Positions 15,864 through 29,500 of a stretch of 64,000 nucleotides of DNA are shown here, piece after piece. Position 1 is the first letter of the stretch, and every line of letters begins with the position of its first letter. Both the position numbers and the translations under genes were made by a program. Source of the stretch: Prosapia bicincta (lineage: Eukaryota; Arthropoda; Insecta; Hemiptera; Cercopidae); the NCBI GenBank assembly GCA_036971475.1, contig JBAIZL010000001.1:99184850-99248849 (forward strand). Reading direction: 5' to 3'. The notes beneath the pieces are model-generated. The model saw only the letters and a program-made list of their open reading frames with translations, had not been told where the DNA came from and did not search any database.

Positions 15864-18800
15864 ATCAAGTAAGACTGTAGTGTTTATGTCATATCTCCCA
15901 CATTTACGGTAAAATATTGAGAAAGTTTAAAAATAATATTTTTAGATCAAGTAAGTTTGTAGTGTTTATGGCCATATCTTCCACATAAATGGTAAAATAT
16001 TGAGAAAGTTTATAAATAATATTTTTAGCTCAAGTAAAACTGTAGTGTTTATGTCATATCGTCTACATAAATGGTAAAATATTGATAAAGTTTATAAATA
16101 ATATTTGTAGATCAAGTAAGACTGTAGTGTTTATGTAATATCTCCCACATTTATGGTTAAAGATTGAGAAAGTTTACAAATAATATTTTTAGATCAAGTA
16201 GGACTGTAGTGTTATGTCATATCTCCCACAAATATGGAAAAATAATAATAAGGTTTATAAATAATATTTTTAGATCAAGTAAGACTGTAGTGTTTACAGC
16301 CATAACTCCCACATTTATGGTAAAATATTGAAAAAAATTATAAATAATATTTTTAGACCAAATAAGATTGTAGTGTTTATAGTTATATCTCCCACATAAA
16401 TGGTAAAATATTGAGAAAGTCTATAAATAATATTTTTAGATCAAGTAAGACTATAGTGTTTATAGCCATATCTCCCACACTTATGCTAAAATATTGAAAA
16501 AAAAGTATAAATAATATTTTTAGATCAAGTAAGACTGAAGTGTGTATGGCCATATCGTCCATATAAATGGTAAAATATTGAGAAAGCTTATAAATAATAT
16601 TTTTAGATCAAGTAAGGCTGTAGTGTTTATGTCATATCTCCCACATTTATGGTAAAATATTGAGAAAGTTTATACATAATATTTTTAGATCAAGGAAGAC
16701 TGTAGTGTTTATGGCCATATCGTCCACATAAATGGTAAAATATTGAGAAAGTTTATAAATAATATTTTTAGATCAAGTAAGACTGTAGTGTTTATGTCAT
16801 ATCTCCCACATTTACGGTAAAATATTGAGAAAGTTTATAAATAATATTTTTAGATCAAGTAAGACTAGTTTTTATGGCCATATCGTCCACATAAATGGTA
16901 AAATATTGAGATAGTTTACAAATAATATTTTTAGATCAAGTAAGACTGTAGTGTTTATGTCAAATCTCCAACAAATATGGAAAAATAATAATAAGGTTTT
17001 TAAATAATATTTTTAGATCAAGTAAGACTGTAGTGTTTATAGCCATATCTCCCACATTTATGGTAAAATATTGAGAAAGTCTATAAATAATATATTTAGA
17101 TCAAGTAAGACTGTAGTGTTTATGGAAATATCGTCCACATAAATGGTAAAATATTGAGAAAGTTTATAAATAATATTTTTAGATCACGTAAGACAGAAGT
17201 GTTTATGTCATTTCTCCCACATTTATGGTTAAAGATTGAGAAAGTTTACAAATAATATTTTTAGATCAAATAAGACTGTAGTGCTTATGGCCATATCTTC
17301 CACATAAATGGTAAAATATTGAGAAAGTTTATAAATAATATTTTTAGATCAAGTAAGACTGTAGTGTTTATGTCATATCTCACACATTTACGGTAAAATA
17401 TTGAGAAAGTTATAAATAATATTTTTAGATCAAGTAAGACTGTAGTGTTTATGTCATATCTTCCACATAAATGGTAAAATATTGAGAATGTTTATAAATA
17501 ATATTTTTAGATCAAGTAAAACTGTAGTGTTTATGTCATATCTTCCACATTTACGGTAAAATATTGAGAAAGTTTATAAATAATATTTTTAGATCAAGTA
17601 AGACTGTAGTGTTTATGTCATATCTCCCACATTTACGGTAAAATATTGAGAAAGTTTATAAATAATATTTTTAGCTCAAGTAAAACTGTAGTGTTTATGG
17701 CATATCGTCTACATAAATGGTAAAATATTGATAAAGTTTATAAATAATATTTGTAGATCAAGTAAGACTGTAGTGTTTATGTCATATCTCCCACATTTAT
17801 GGTTAAAGATTGAGAAAGTTTACAAATAATATTTTTAGATCAAGTAAGACTGTAGTGTTATGTCATATCTCCCACAAATATGGAAAAATAATAATAAGGT
17901 TTTTAAATAATATTCTTAGATCAAGGAAGACTGTAGTGTTTACAGCCATAACTCCCACATATATGGTAAAATATTGAAAAAAAGTATGAATAATATTTTT
18001 AGATCAAGTAAGACTGTAGTGTGTATGGCCATATCGTCCATATAAATGGTAAAATATTGAGAAAGCTTATAAATAATATTTTTAGATCAAGTAAGGCTGT
18101 AGTGTTTATGTTATATCTCCCACATTTATGGTAAAATATTGAGAAAGTTTATAAATAATATTTTTAGATCAAGTAAGACTGTAGTGTTTATGTCATATCT
18201 CCCACATTTACGGTAAAATATTGAGAAAGTTTATAAATAATATTTTTAGACCAAGTAAGACTAGTTTTTATGGCCATATCGTCCACATAAATGGTAAAAT
18301 ATTGAGAAAGTTTACAAATAATATTTTTAGATCAAGTAAGACTGTAGCGTTTATGTCAAATCTCCCACAAATATGGAAAAATATTAATAAGGTTTTTAAA
18401 TAATATTTTTAGATCAAGTAAGACTGTAGTGTTTATAGCCATATCTCCCACATTTATGCTAAAATATTGAAAAAATTATAAATAATATTTTTAGACCAAA
18501 TAAGATTGCAGTGTTTATAGCCATATCTCCCACATTTATGGTAAAATATTGAGAAAGTCTATAAATAATATATTTAGATCAAGTAAGACTGTAGTGTTTA
18601 TGGAAATATCGTCCACATAAATGGTAAAATATTGAGAAAGTTTATAAATAATATTTTTAGATCAAGTAAGACTGTAGTGTTTATGTCATATCTCCCACAT
18701 TTACGGTAAAATATTGAGAAAGTTTAAAAATAATATTTTTAGATCAAGTAAGTTTGTAGTGTTTATGGCCATATCTTCCACATAAATGGTAAAATATTGA

Positions 18801-20257
18801 GAAAGTTTATAAATAATATTTTTAGCTCAAGTAAAACTGTAGTGTTTATGTCATATCGTCTACATAAATGGTAAAATATTGATAAAGTTTATAAATAATA
18901 TTTGTAGATCAAGTAAGACTGTAGTGTTTATGTAATATCTCCCACATTTATGGTTAAAGATTGAGAAAGTTTACAAATAATATTTTTAGATCAAGTAGGA
19001 CTGTAGTGTTATGTCATATCTCCCACAAATATGGAAAAATAATAATAAGGTTTATAAATAATATTTTTAGATCAAGTAAGACTGTAGTGTTTACAGCCAT
19101 AACTCCCACATTTATGGTAAAATATTGAAAAAAATTATAATTAATATTTTTAGACCAAATAAGATTGTAGTGTTTATAGTTATATCTCCCACATAAATGG
19201 TAAAATATTGAGAAAGTCTATAAATAATATTTTTAGATCAAGTAAGATTATAGTGTTTATAGCCATATCTCCCACACTTATGCTAAAATATTGAAAAAAA
19301 AGTATAAATAATATTTTTAGATCAAGTAAGACTGAAGTGTGTATGGCCATATCGTCCATATAAATGGTAAAATATTGAGAAAGCTTATAAATAATATTTT
19401 TAGATCAAGTAAGGCTGTAGTGTTTATGTCATATCTCCCACATTTATGGTAAAATATTGAGAAAGTTTATACATAATATTTTTAGATCAAGGAAGACTGT
19501 AGTGTTTATGGCCATATCGTCCACATAAATGGTAAAATATTGAGAAAGTTTATAAATAATATTTTTAGATCAAGTAAGACTGTAGTGTTTATGTCATATC
19601 TCCCACATTTACGGTAAAATATTGAGAAAGTTTATAAATAATATTTTTAGATCAAGTAAGACTAGTTTTTATGGCCATATCGTCCACATAAATGGTAAAA
19701 TATTGAGATAGTTTACAAATAATATTTTTAGATCAAGTAAGACTGTAGTGTTTATGTCAAATCTCCAACAAATATGGAAAAATAATAATAAGGTTTTTAA
19801 ATAATATTTTTAGATCAAGTAAGACTGTAGTGTTTATAGCCATATCTCCCACATTTATGGTAAAATATTGAGAAAGTCTATAAATAATATATTTAGATCA
19901 AGTAAGACTGTAGTGTTTATGGAAATATCGTCCACATAAATGGTAAAATATTGAGAAAGTTTATAAATAATATTTTTAGATCACGTAAGACAGAAGTGTT
20001 TATGTCATTTCTCCCACATTTATGGTTAAAGATTGAGAAAGTTTACAAATAATATTTTTAGATCAAATAAGACTGTAGTGCTTATGGCCATATCTTCCAC
20101 ATAAATGGTAAAATATTGAGAAAGTTTATAAATAATATTTTTAGATCAAGTAAGACTGTAGTGTTTATGTCATATCTCACACATTTACGGTAAAATATTG
20201 AGAAAGTTATAAATAATATTTTTAGATCAAGTAAGACTGTAGTGTTTATGTCATATC
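15864..20257. repeat. 2,797-bp higher-order unit (34-mer), repeated segment
   Basis: The block from about 15,864 to 17,460 recurs from about 18,661 to 20,257 at an offset of 2,797 bp (34 monomers). Shared diagnostic variants are AGTAAGTTTGTAG, ATGTAATATCTCCC, the AAGGTTTATAAAT form and CATATCTCACACAT. Between the two copies lies a segment (about 17,520-18,660) that is itself a copy of sequence near 20,560-21,700 at an offset of 3,041 bp (37 monomers). Confidence 0.75.
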
Positions 20258-20801
20258 TTCCAAATAAATGGTAAAATATTGAGAATGTTTATAAATAATA
20301 TTTTTAGATCAAGTAAGACTGAAGTGTTTATGTCATATCTCCCACATTTACGGTAAAATATTGAGAAAGTTTATAAATAATATTTTTAGATCAAGTAAGA
20401 CTAGTGTGTATGTCATATCTCCCACATTTACGGTAAAATATTGAGAAAGTTTATAAATAATATTTTTAGGTCAATTAAGACTGTAGTGTTTATGTCATAT
20501 GTCCCACATTTACGGTAAAATATTGAGAAAGTTTATAAATAATATTTTTAGATCAAGTAAAACTGTAGTGTTTATGTCATATCTTCCACATTTACGGTAA
20601 AATATTGAGAAAGTTTATAAATAATATTTTTAGATCAAGTAAGACTGTAGTGTTTATGTCATATCTCCCACATTTACGGTAAAATATTGAGAAAGTTTAT
20701 AAATAATATTTTTAGCTCAAGTAAAACTGTAGTGTTTATGGCATATCGTCTACATAAATGGTAAAATATTGATAAAGTTTATAAATAATATTTGTAGATC
20801 A

Positions 20802-23800
20802 AGTAAGACTGTAGTGTTTATGTCATATCTCCCACATTTATGGTTAAAGATTGAGAAAGTTTACAAATAATATTTTTAGATCAAGTAAGACTGTAGTGTT
20901 ATGTCATATCTCCCACAAATATGGAAAAATAATAATAAGGTTTTTAAATAATATTCTTAGATCAAGGAAGACTGTAGTGTTTACAGCCATAACTCCCACA
21001 TATATGGTAAAATATTGAAAAAAAGTATGAATAATATTTTTAGATCAAGTAAGACTGTAGTGTGTATGGCCATATCGTCCATATAAATGGTAAAATATTG
21101 AGAAAGCTTATAAATAATATTTTTAGATCAAGTAAGGCTGTAGTGTTTATGTTATATCTCCCACATTTATGGTAAAATATTGAGAAAGTTTATAAATAAT
21201 ATTTTTAGATCAAGTAAGACTGTAGTGTTTATGTCATATCTCCCACATTTACGGTAAAATATTGAGAAAGTTTATAAATAATATTTTTAGACCAAGTAAG
21301 ACTAGTTTTTATGGCCATATCGTCCACATAAATGGTAAAATATTGAGAAAGTTTACAAATAATATTTTTAGATCAAGTAAGACTGTAGCGTTTATGTCAA
21401 ATCTCCCACAAATATGGAAAAATATTAATAAGGTTTTTAAATAATATTTTTAGATCAAGTAAGACTGTAGTGTTTATAGCCATATCTCCCACATTTATGC
21501 TAAAATATTGAAAAAATTATAAATAATATTTTTAGACCAAATAAGATTGCAGTGTTTATAGCCATATCTCCCACATTTATGGTAAAATATTGAGAAAGTC
21601 TATAAATAATATATTTAGATCAAGTAAGACTGTAGTGTTTATGGAAATATCGTCCACATAAATGGTAAAATATTGAGAAAGTTTATAAATAATATTTTTA
21701 GATCACGTAAGACTGAAGTGTTTATGTCATATCTCCCACATTTATGGTTAAAGATTGAGAAAGTTTACAAATAATATTTTTAGATCAAATAAGACTGTAG
21801 TGTTTATGTCATATCTCCCACAAATATGGAAAAATATTAATAAGGTTTTTAAATAATTTTTTAGATCAAGTAAGACTGTAGTGTTTATAGCCATATCTCC
21901 CACATTTATAGTAAAATATTGAGAAAGTTCATTAATAATATTTTTAGATCATGTAAGACTGTAGTATTTATGGCCATATCGTCTACATAAATGGTAAAAT
22001 ATTGATAACGTTTAAAAATAAAATGTTTAGATCAAGTAATACTGTAGTGTTTATGTCATATCTCCCACATTTATGGTTAAAGATTGAGAAAGTTATAAAT
22101 AATATTTTTAGATCAAGTAAGACTGTAGTGTTTATGTCATATCTCCCACATTTACGGTAAAATATTGAGAAAGTCTATAAATATTATTTTTTGATCAAGT
22201 AAGACTGTAGTGTTTATGGCCATATCTTCCACATAAATGGTAAAATATTGAGAAAGTTTATAAATAATATTTTTAGATCAAGTAAGACTGTAGTGTTTAT
22301 GTCATATCTCCCACATTTACGGTAAAATATTGAGAAAGTTTATAAATAATATTTTTAGATCAAGTAAGACTAGTGTGTATGTCATATCTCCCACATTTAC
22401 GGTAAAATATTGAGAAAGTTTATAAATAATATTTTTAGATCAAGTAAGACTGTAGTGTTTATGTCATATCTCCCACATTTACGGTAAAATATTGAGAAAG
22501 TTTATAAATAATATTTTTAGATCAAGTAAGACTGTAGTGTTTATGTCATATTTTCCACATTTACGGTAAAATATTGAGAAAGTTTATAAATAATATTTTT
22601 AGATCAAGTAAGACTGTAGTGTTTATGTCATATCTCCCACATTTACGGTAAAATATTGAGAAAGTTTAAAAATAATATTTTTAGATCAAGTAAGATTGTA
22701 GTGTTTATGGCCATATCTTCCACATAAATGGTAAAATATTGAGAAAGTTTATAAATAATATTTTTAGCTCAAGTAAAACTGTAGTGTTTATGTCATATCG
22801 TCTACATAAATGGTAAAATATTGATAAAGTTTATAAATAATATTTGTAGATCAAGTAAGACTGTAGTGTTTATGTCATATCTCCCACATTTATGGTTAAA
22901 GATTGAGAAAGTTTACAAATAATATTTTTAGATCAAGTAAGACTGTAGTGTTATGTCATATCTCCCACAAATATGGAAAAATAATAATAAGGTTTTTAAA
23001 TAATATTTTTAGATCAAGTAAGACTGTAGTGTTTACAGCCATAACTCCCACATTTATGGTAAAATATTGAAAAAAATTATAAATAATATTTTTAGACCAA
23101 ATAAGATTATAGTGTTTATAGCCATATCTCCCATATAAATGGTAAAATATTGAGAAAGTCTATAAATAATATTTTTAGATCAAGTAAGACTATAGTGTTT
23201 ATAGCCATATCTCCCACACTTATGCTGAAATATTGAAAAAAAGTATGAATAATATTTTTAGATCAAGTAAGACTGTAGAGTGTATGGCCATATCGTCCAT
23301 ATAAATGGTAAAATATTGAGAAAGCTTATAAATAATATCTTTAGATCAAGTAAGGCTGTAGTGTTTATGTTATATCTCCCACATTTATGGTAAAATATTG
23401 AGAAAGTTTATACATAATATTTTTAGATCAAGGAAGACTGTAGTGTTTATGGCCATATCGTCCACATGAATGGTAAAATATTGAGAAAGTTTATAAATAA
23501 TATTTTTAGATCAAGTAAGACTAGTTTTTATGGCCATATCGTCCACATAAATGGTAAAATATTGAGAAAGTTTACAAATAATATTTTTAGATCAAATAAG
23601 ACTGTAGTGTTTATGTCAAATCTCCAACAAATATGGAAAAATAATAATAAGGTTTTTAAATAATATTTTTAGATCAAGTAAGACTGTAGTGTTTATAGCC
23701 ATATCTCCCACATTTATGGTAAAATATTGAGAAAGTCTATAAATAATATATTTAGATCAAGTAAGACTGTAGTGTTTATGGAAATATCGTCCACATAAAT

Positions 23801-26500
23801 GGTAAAATATTGAGAAAGTTTATAAATAATATTTTTAGATCACGTAAGACAGAAGTGTTTATGTCATTTCTCCCACATTTATGGTTAAAGATTGAGAAAG
23901 TTTACAAATAATATTTTTAGATCAAATAAGACTGTAGTGTTTATGTCATATCTCCCACAAATATGGAAAAATGTTAATAAGGTTTTTAAATAATTTTTTA
24001 GATCAAGTAAGACTGTAGTGTTTATAGCCATATCTCCCACATTTATAGTAAAATATTGAGAAAGTTCATAAATAATATTTTTAGATCATGTAAGACTGTA
24101 GTATTTATGGCCATATCGTCTACATAAATGGTAAAATATTGATAACGTTTAAAAATAAAATTTTTAGATCAAGTAAGACTGTAGTGTTTATGTCATATCT
24201 CCCACATTTATGGTTAAAGATTGAGAAAGTTTACAAATAATATTTTTAGATCAAATAAGACTGTAGTGCGTATGGCCATATCTTCCACATAAATGGTAAA
24301 ATATTGAGAAAGTTTATAAATAATATTTTTAGATCAAGTAAGACTGTAGTGTTTATGTCATATCTCCCACATTTACGGTAAAATATTGAGAAAGTTATAA
24401 ATAATATTTTTAGATCAAGTAAGACTGTAGTGTTTATGTCATATCTCCCACATTTACGGTAAATTATTGAGAAAGTCTATAAATAATATTTTTTGATCAC
24501 GTAAGAATGTAGTGTTTATGGCCATATCTTCCACATAAATGGTAAAATATTGAGAAAGTTTATAAATAATATTTTTAGATCAAGTAAGACTGTAGTGTTT
24601 ATGTCATATCTCCCACATTTACGGTAAAATATTGAGAAAGTTTATAAATAATATTTTAAGATCAAGTAAGACTAGTGTGTATGTCATATCTCCCACATTT
24701 ACGGTAAAATATTGAGAAAGTTTATAAATAATATTTTTAGATCAAGTAAGACTGTAGTGTTTATGTCATATCTCCCACATTTACGGTAAAATATTGAGAA
24801 AGTTTATAAATAATATTTTTAGATCAAGTAAGACTGTAGTGTTTATGTCATATCTTCCACATTTACGGTAAAATATTGAGAAAGTTTATAAATAATATTT
24901 TTAGATCAAGTAAGACTGTAGTGTTTATGTCATATCTCCCACATTTACGGTAAAATATTGAGAAAGTTTAAAAATAATATTTTTAGATCAAGTAAATTTG
25001 TAGTGTTTATGGCCATATCTTCCACATAAATGGTAAAATATTGAGAAAGTTTATAAATAATATTTTTAGCTCAAGTAAAACTGTAGTGTTTATGTCATAT
25101 CGTCTACATAAATGGTAAAATATTGATAAAGTTTATAAATAATATTTGTAGATCAAGTAAGACTGTAGTGTTTATGTAATATCTCCCACATTTATGGTTA
25201 AAGATTGAGAAAGTTTACAAATAATATTTTTAGATCAAGTAGGACTGTAGTGTTATGTCATATCTCCCACAAATATGGAAAAATAATAATAAGGTTTTTA
25301 AATAATATTTTTAGATCAAGTAAGACTGTAGTGTTTACAGCCATAACTCCCACATTTATGGTAAAATATTGAAAAAAATTATAAATAATATTTTTAGACC
25401 AAATAAGATTGTAGTGTTTATAGTTATATCTCCCACATAAATGGTAAAATATTGAGAAAGTCTATAAATAATATTTTTAGATCAAGTAAGACTATAGTGT
25501 TTATAGCCATATCTCCCACACTTATGCTAAAATATTGAAAAAAAAGTATAAATAATATTTTTAGATCAAGTAAGACTGAAGTGTGTATGGCCATATCGTC
25601 CATATAAATGGTAAAATATTGAGAAAGCTTATAAATAATATTTTTAGATCAAGTAAGGCTGTAGTGTTTATGTCATATCTCCCACATTTATGGTAAAATA
25701 TTGAGAAAGTTTATACATAATATTTTTAGATCAAGGAAGACTGTAGTGTTTATGGCCATATCGTCCACATAAATGGTAAAATATTGAGAAAGTTTATAAA
25801 TAATATTTTTAGATCAAGTAAGACTGTAGTGTTTATGTCATATCTCCCACATTTACGGTAAAATATTGAGAAAGTTTATAAATAATATTTTTAGATCAAG
25901 TAAGACTAGTTTTTATGGCCATATCGTCCACATAAATGGTAAAATATTGAGATAGTTTACAAATAATATTTTTAGATCAAGTAAGACTGTAGTGTTTATG
26001 TCAAATCTCCAACAAATATGGAAAAATAATAATAAGGTTTTTAAATAATATTTTTAGATCAAGTAAGACTGTAGTGTTTATAGCCATATCTCCCACATTT
26101 ATGGTAAAATATTGAGAAAGTCTATAAATAATATATTTAGATCAAGTAAGACTGTAGTGTTTATGGAAATATCGTCCACATAAATGGTAAAATATTGAGA
26201 AAGTTTATAAATAATATTTTTAGATCACGTAAGACAGAAGTGTTTATGTCATTTCTCCCACATTTATGGTTAAAGATTGAGAAAGTTTACAAATAATATT
26301 TTTAGATCAAATAAGACTGTAGTGCTTATGGCCATATCTTCCACATAAATGGTAAAATATTGAGAAAGTTTATAAATAATATTTTTAGATCAAGTAAGAC
26401 TGTAGTGTTTATGTCATATCTCACACATTTACGGTAAAATATTGAGAAAGTTATAAATAATATTTTTAGATCAAGTAAGACTGTAGTGTTTATGTCATAT
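20802..26500. repeat. 5.7-kb satellite segment duplicated from 11,761-17,460
   Basis: Rare variants in this block sit exactly 9,041 bp (110 monomers) downstream of their counterparts: 12,221 to 21,262, 14,425 to 23,466 and 16,863 to 25,904. Both segments contain the ACATGAATGG monomer, the GATCACGTAAGAATG monomer and the TATTTTAAGATC monomer. A few substitutions were seen, such as AAATTATTGAG at about 24,464 against AAAATATTGAG. The match begins at 20,802 and is lost near 26,500. Confidence 0.8.
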
Positions 26501-29500
26501 CTCCCACATTTATGGTTAAAGATTGAGAAAGTTTACAAATAATATTTTTAGATCAAGTAAGACTGTAGTGTTTATGTCATATCTCCCACATTTATGGTTA
26601 AAGATTGAGAAAGTTTACAAATAATATTTTTAGATCAAGTAAGACTGTAGTGTTTATGTCAAATCTCCCACAAATATGGAAAAATATTATTAAGGTTTTT
26701 AAATAATATTTTTAGATCAAATAAGACTGTAGTGTTTATAGCCATATCTCCCACATTTACGGTAAAATATTGAGAAAGTCTATAAATAATATTTTTTGAT
26801 CAAGTAAGACTGTAGTGTTTATGGCCATATCTTCCACATAAATGGTAAAATATTGAGAATGTTTATAAATAATATTTTTAGATCAAGTAAGACTGTAGTG
26901 TTTATGTCATATCTCCCACATTTACGGTAAAATATTGAGAAAGTTTATAAATAATATTTTTAGATCAAGTAAGACTAGTGTGTATGTCATATCTCCCACA
27001 TTTACGGTAAAATATTGAGAAAGTTTATAAATAATATTTTTAGATCAAGTAAGACTGTAGTGTTTATGTCATATCTCCCACATTTACGGTAAAATATTGA
27101 GAAAGTTTATAAATAATATTTTTAGATCAAGTAAGACTGTAGTGTTTATGTCATATCTTCCACATTTACGGTAAAATATTGAGAAAGTTTATAAATAATA
27201 TTTTTAGATCAAGTAAGACTGTAGTGTTTATGTCATATCTCCCACATTTACGGTAAAATATTGAGAAAGTTTAAAAATAATATTTTTAGATCAAGTAAGA
27301 TTGTAGTGTTTATGGCCATATCTTCCACATAAATGGTAAAATATTGAGAAAGTTTATAAATAATATTTTTAGCTCAAGTAAAACTGTAGTGTTTATGTCA
27401 TATCGTCTACATAAATGGTAAAATATTGATAAAGTTTATAAATAATATTTGTAGATCAAGTAAGACTGTAGTGTTTATGTCATATCTCCCACATTTATGG
27501 TTAAAGATTGAGAAAGTTTACAAATAATATTTTTAGATCAAGTAGGACTGTAGTGTTATGTCATATCTCCCACAAATATGGAAAAATAATAATAAGGTTT
27601 TTAAATAATATTTTTAGATCAAGTAAGACTGTAGTGTTTACAGCCATAACTCCCACATTTATGGTAAAATATTGAAAAAAATTATAAATAATATTTTTAG
27701 ACCAAATAAGATTGTAGTGTTTATAGTTATATCTCCCACATAAATGGTAAAATATTGAGAAAGTCTATAAATAATATATTTAGATCAAGTAAGACTATAG
27801 TGTTTATAGCCATATCTCCCACACTTATGCTAAAATATTGAAAAAAAGTATAAATAATATTTTTAGATCAAGTAAGACTGAAGTGTGTATGGCCATATCG
27901 TCCATATAAATGGTAAAATATTGAGAAAGCTTATAAATAATATTTTTAGATCAAGTAAGGCTGTAGTGTTTATGTCATATCTCCCACATTTATGGTAAAA
28001 TATTGAGAAAGTTTATACATAATATTTTTAGATCAAGGAAGACTGTAGTGTTTATGGCCATATCGTCCACATAAATGGTAAAATATTGAGAAAGTTTATA
28101 AATAATATTTTTAGATCAAGTAAGACTGTAGTGTTTATGTCATATCTCCCACATTTACGGTAAAATATTGAGAAAGTTTATAAATAATATTTTTAGATCA
28201 AGTAAGACTAGTTTTTATGGCCATATCGTCCACATAAATGGTAAAATATTGAGATAGTTTACAAATAATATTTTTAGATCAAGTAAGACTGTAGTGTTTA
28301 TGTCAAATCTCCAACAAATATGGAAAAATAATAATAAGGTTTTTAAATAATATTTTTAGATCAAGTAAGACTGTAGTGTTTATAGCCATATCTCCCACAT
28401 TTATGGTAAAATATTGAGAAAGTCTATAAATAATATATTTAGATCAAGTAAGACTGTAGTGTTTATGGAAATATCGTCCACATAAATGGTAAAATATTGA
28501 GAAAGTTTATAAATAATATTTTTAGATCACGTAAGACAGAAGTGTTTATGTCATTTCTCCCACATTTATGGTTAAAGATTGAGAAAGTTTACAAATAATA
28601 TTTTTAGATCAAATAAGACTGTAGTGCTTATGGCCATATCTTCCACATAAATGGTAAAATATTGAGAAAGTTTATAAATAATATTTTTAGATCAAGTAAG
28701 ACTGTAGTGTTTATGTCATATCTCACACATTTACGGTAAAATATTGAGAAAGTTATAAATAATATTTTTAGATCAAGTAAGACTGTAGTGTTTATGTCAT
28801 ATCTCCCACATTTACGGTAAAATATTGAGAAAGTCTATAAATAATATTTTTTGATCAAGTAAGACTGTAGTGTTTATGGCCATATCTTCCACATAAATGG
28901 TAAAATATTGAGAATGTTTATAAATAATATTTTTAGATCAAGTAAGACTGTAGTGTTTATGTCATATCTCCCACATTTACGGTAAAATATTGAGAAAGTT
29001 TATAAATAATATTTTTAGATCAAGTAAGACTAGTGTGTATGTCATATCTCCCACATTTACGGTAAAATATTGAGAAAGTTTATAAATAATATTTTTAGAT
29101 CAAGTAAGACTGTAGTGTTTATGTCATATCTCCCACATTTACGGTAAAATATTGAGAAAGTTTATAAATAATATTTTTAGATCAAGTAAGACTGTAGTGT
29201 TTATGTCATATCTTCCACATTTACGGTAAAATATTGAGAAAGTTTATAAATAATATTTTTAGATCAAGTAAGACTGTAGTGTTTATGTCATATCTCCCAC
29301 ATTTACGGTAAAATATTGAGAAAGTTTAAAAATAATATTTTTAGATCAAGTAAGATTGTAGTGTTTATGGCCATATCTTCCACATAAATGGTAAAATATT
29401 GAGAAAGTTTATAAATAATATTTTTAGCTCAAGTAAAACTGTAGTGTTTATGGCATATCGTCTACATAAATGGTAAAATATTGATAAAGTTTATAAATAA

